The position numbers and the translations under genes are program-made. A stretch of DNA of 5,221 nucleotides from an uncultured Clostridia bacterium (GTDB lineage Bacteria > Bacillota > Clostridia > Christensenellales > UBA1242): assembly GCA_944383945.1 (NCBI GenBank), contig CALWRL010000045.1, positions 1 to 5,221 on the forward strand, read 5' to 3'. Below are positions 4,389-5,221 of this stretch, piece after piece. The notes under the pieces are model-generated. The model did no database searches, had not been told where the DNA came from, and saw only the letters and a program-made list of their open reading frames with translations. Positions within the stretch are counted from its first letter, which is position 1. Each line of letters begins with the position of its first letter.

Positions 4389-5221
4389 ATGAAAAAAAAT
4401 AAATGGAATGATAAGGAAATTAAGAAACTGTTTTTAACAGTAGAAAATGCAAAAAGTGAAAACAAGAGTTTGGTTGAGGCATTTAGTATATTTGCAAAAA
4501 AAAGTAAAAGGAAGCCAAATAGCGTTAGAAATTTTTATTATCAAGAAGTTGCAAACTTAATTAAAGACAGTAAAAAAGCTAATTTGCTAGGTATTGATTT
4601 GAACAAACATGAAGTTGTAAATTCAACTAAATTTTCTATCGAAGAAACGAAAAATTTGGTTAAAGAAATTTTGCGAAAAAAATGTATGGGCTGTTCGGTT
4701 AGAAAGGCATGTTTTGAGCTTGCAAACAATGACGTTATGAAAATGGTTAGAATCCAAAATAAGTTTAGAAATGTTCTACAAAATGAAAAAGATTTATATG
4801 AAGAATGCTTACAAGAAATTAAAAAAGAAGGACTTTATGATGTTAAACTAAAAAGAGAAGGCTCTGCTAACAAAGTTTCTGATAAAAACGCAAACGTGGT
4901 TTATTTAAAACGACAAGAAGATAAAAGGCTTAGCGATGAAGATATTAACAGTCTTTTTATGGGCTTAGTTAAGCTTGTTAAAAGAACGGCATTTGAGAGC
5001 GCTGAAAAACAATTTTTTAGCGAAAACCAACACGAAAAGGAAAACTTTCGCAATGTTGTTTCAAAATTAAACAATGCAGAGAAAACAATTGAAAATTTAA
5101 AAATGGAAAATGAAACAATAAAAAAAAGAAGCAAAGCGCTTTTTGATGAGAACATTAATTTAAAAACGCGCCTTGCTCAATTTATGAGCGAAAAAATAAT
5201 TAAAACAAGTAAAAATAAAAC
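4389..5221 (+). CDS. Tandem Myb/SANT-like, RsfA-type putative DNA-binding protein with coiled coil (3' end outside window)
   Basis: The frame is open for 277 complete codons from ATG 4389 to the window edge, so the C-terminus is missing. Residues 5-54 (KWNDKEIKKLF ... RKPNSVRNFYYQEV) look like a Myb/SANT-like helix-turn-helix, with Trp6 at the usual first tryptophan position. Residues 81-130 (KFSIEETKNLV ... VRIQNKFRNVL) form a second unit of the same length. The two align without gaps at about 10 of 50 identical positions, with Phe82 replacing Trp6, so this is probably an internal duplication. A short conserved-looking block, LSDEDINSLFMGLVKLVKR (181-199), precedes a Glu/Lys/Asn-rich coiled coil (about 210-268). 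A Myb-like head with a coiled-coil tail is the layout of RsfA, a prespore transcription regulator in Bacillus, so a role in regulation, perhaps sporulation, is plausible. RsfA has a single Myb-like unit, so this is a relative at most. Cys99, Cys102 and Cys108 in repeat 2 could bind metal, but no clear ligand set is visible. Confidence 0.8.
   Translation, partial: MKKNKWNDKEIKKLFLTVENAKSENKSLVEAFSIFAKKSKRKPNSVRNFYYQEVANLIKDSKKANLLGIDLNKHEVVNSTKFSIEETKNLVKEILRKKCMGCSVRKACFELANNDVMKMVRIQNKFRNVLQNEKDLYEECLQEIKKEGLYDVKLKREGSANKVSDKNANVVYLKRQEDKRLSDEDINSLFMGLVKLVKRTAFESAEKQFFSENQHEKENFRNVVSKLNNAEKTIENLKMENETIKKRSKALFDENINLKTRLAQFMSEKIIKTSKNK

Noticed and set aside
4541..5155. Two minus-strand frames (4541-4729 and 4901-5155) opposite the Myb-like gene
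   Set aside because: The plus-strand frame has a strong Shine-Dalgarno, a continuous reading frame and a recognisable domain layout. The antisense frames show only composition-driven Ser/Phe/Leu runs.

Overview
This is an A+T-rich stretch of bacterial chromosome. It most likely comes from a low-GC Firmicute, probably an uncultured clostridial lineage. The reasons are the Mini-ribonuclease III gene overlapping rlmB, the strong Shine-Dalgarno sites (AGGAGG, AGGAGAG), the Lys/Asn-rich proteins and an RsfA-like Myb-type protein. No mobile element, CRISPR array, tRNA or rRNA was seen, and no overt novel system. The most interesting part is the non-coding first 450 bases.

Positions 1-471 carry no convincing gene. 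They hold a hairpin at 22-46, a perfect 17-bp palindrome at 47-63 and a cluster of DnaA boxes. Two of the boxes are perfect consensus copies inside an exact 23-bp direct repeat; others have one or two mismatches. An almost pure A/T segment lies between the repeats. This looks like a chromosomal replication origin (oriC) or a DnaA-controlled regulatory region. Which one cannot be settled without the gene to the left.

Positions 472-1598 (+ strand) form a two-gene RNA-processing operon. mrnC (Mini-RNase III, 23S rRNA trimming) overlaps rlmB (SpoU-type 23S rRNA 2'-O-ribose methyltransferase) by 7 bases. The mrnC promoter ends so close to the ATG that the message may be leaderless. A symmetrical hairpin at 1645-1674 serves as terminator for this operon and for the convergent genes that follow.

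Positions 1724-4206 (- strand) read, in transcription order, an unrecognised 243-residue protein, a zinc-ribbon/TM2-domain membrane protein, and mnmA (tRNA 2-thiouridylase). The last two are 15 bases apart and probably co-transcribed from a TTGACA promoter that overlaps the stop codon of the first. The tRNA- and rRNA-modification genes share a translation theme; the other two minus-strand genes have no evident link to it.

Positions 4207-4388 are a divergent promoter region. From 4389 to the right edge runs a truncated gene for a tandem Myb/SANT-like protein with a coiled coil, reminiscent of sporulation regulator RsfA. It is open to the last base, so its true end is outside the window.
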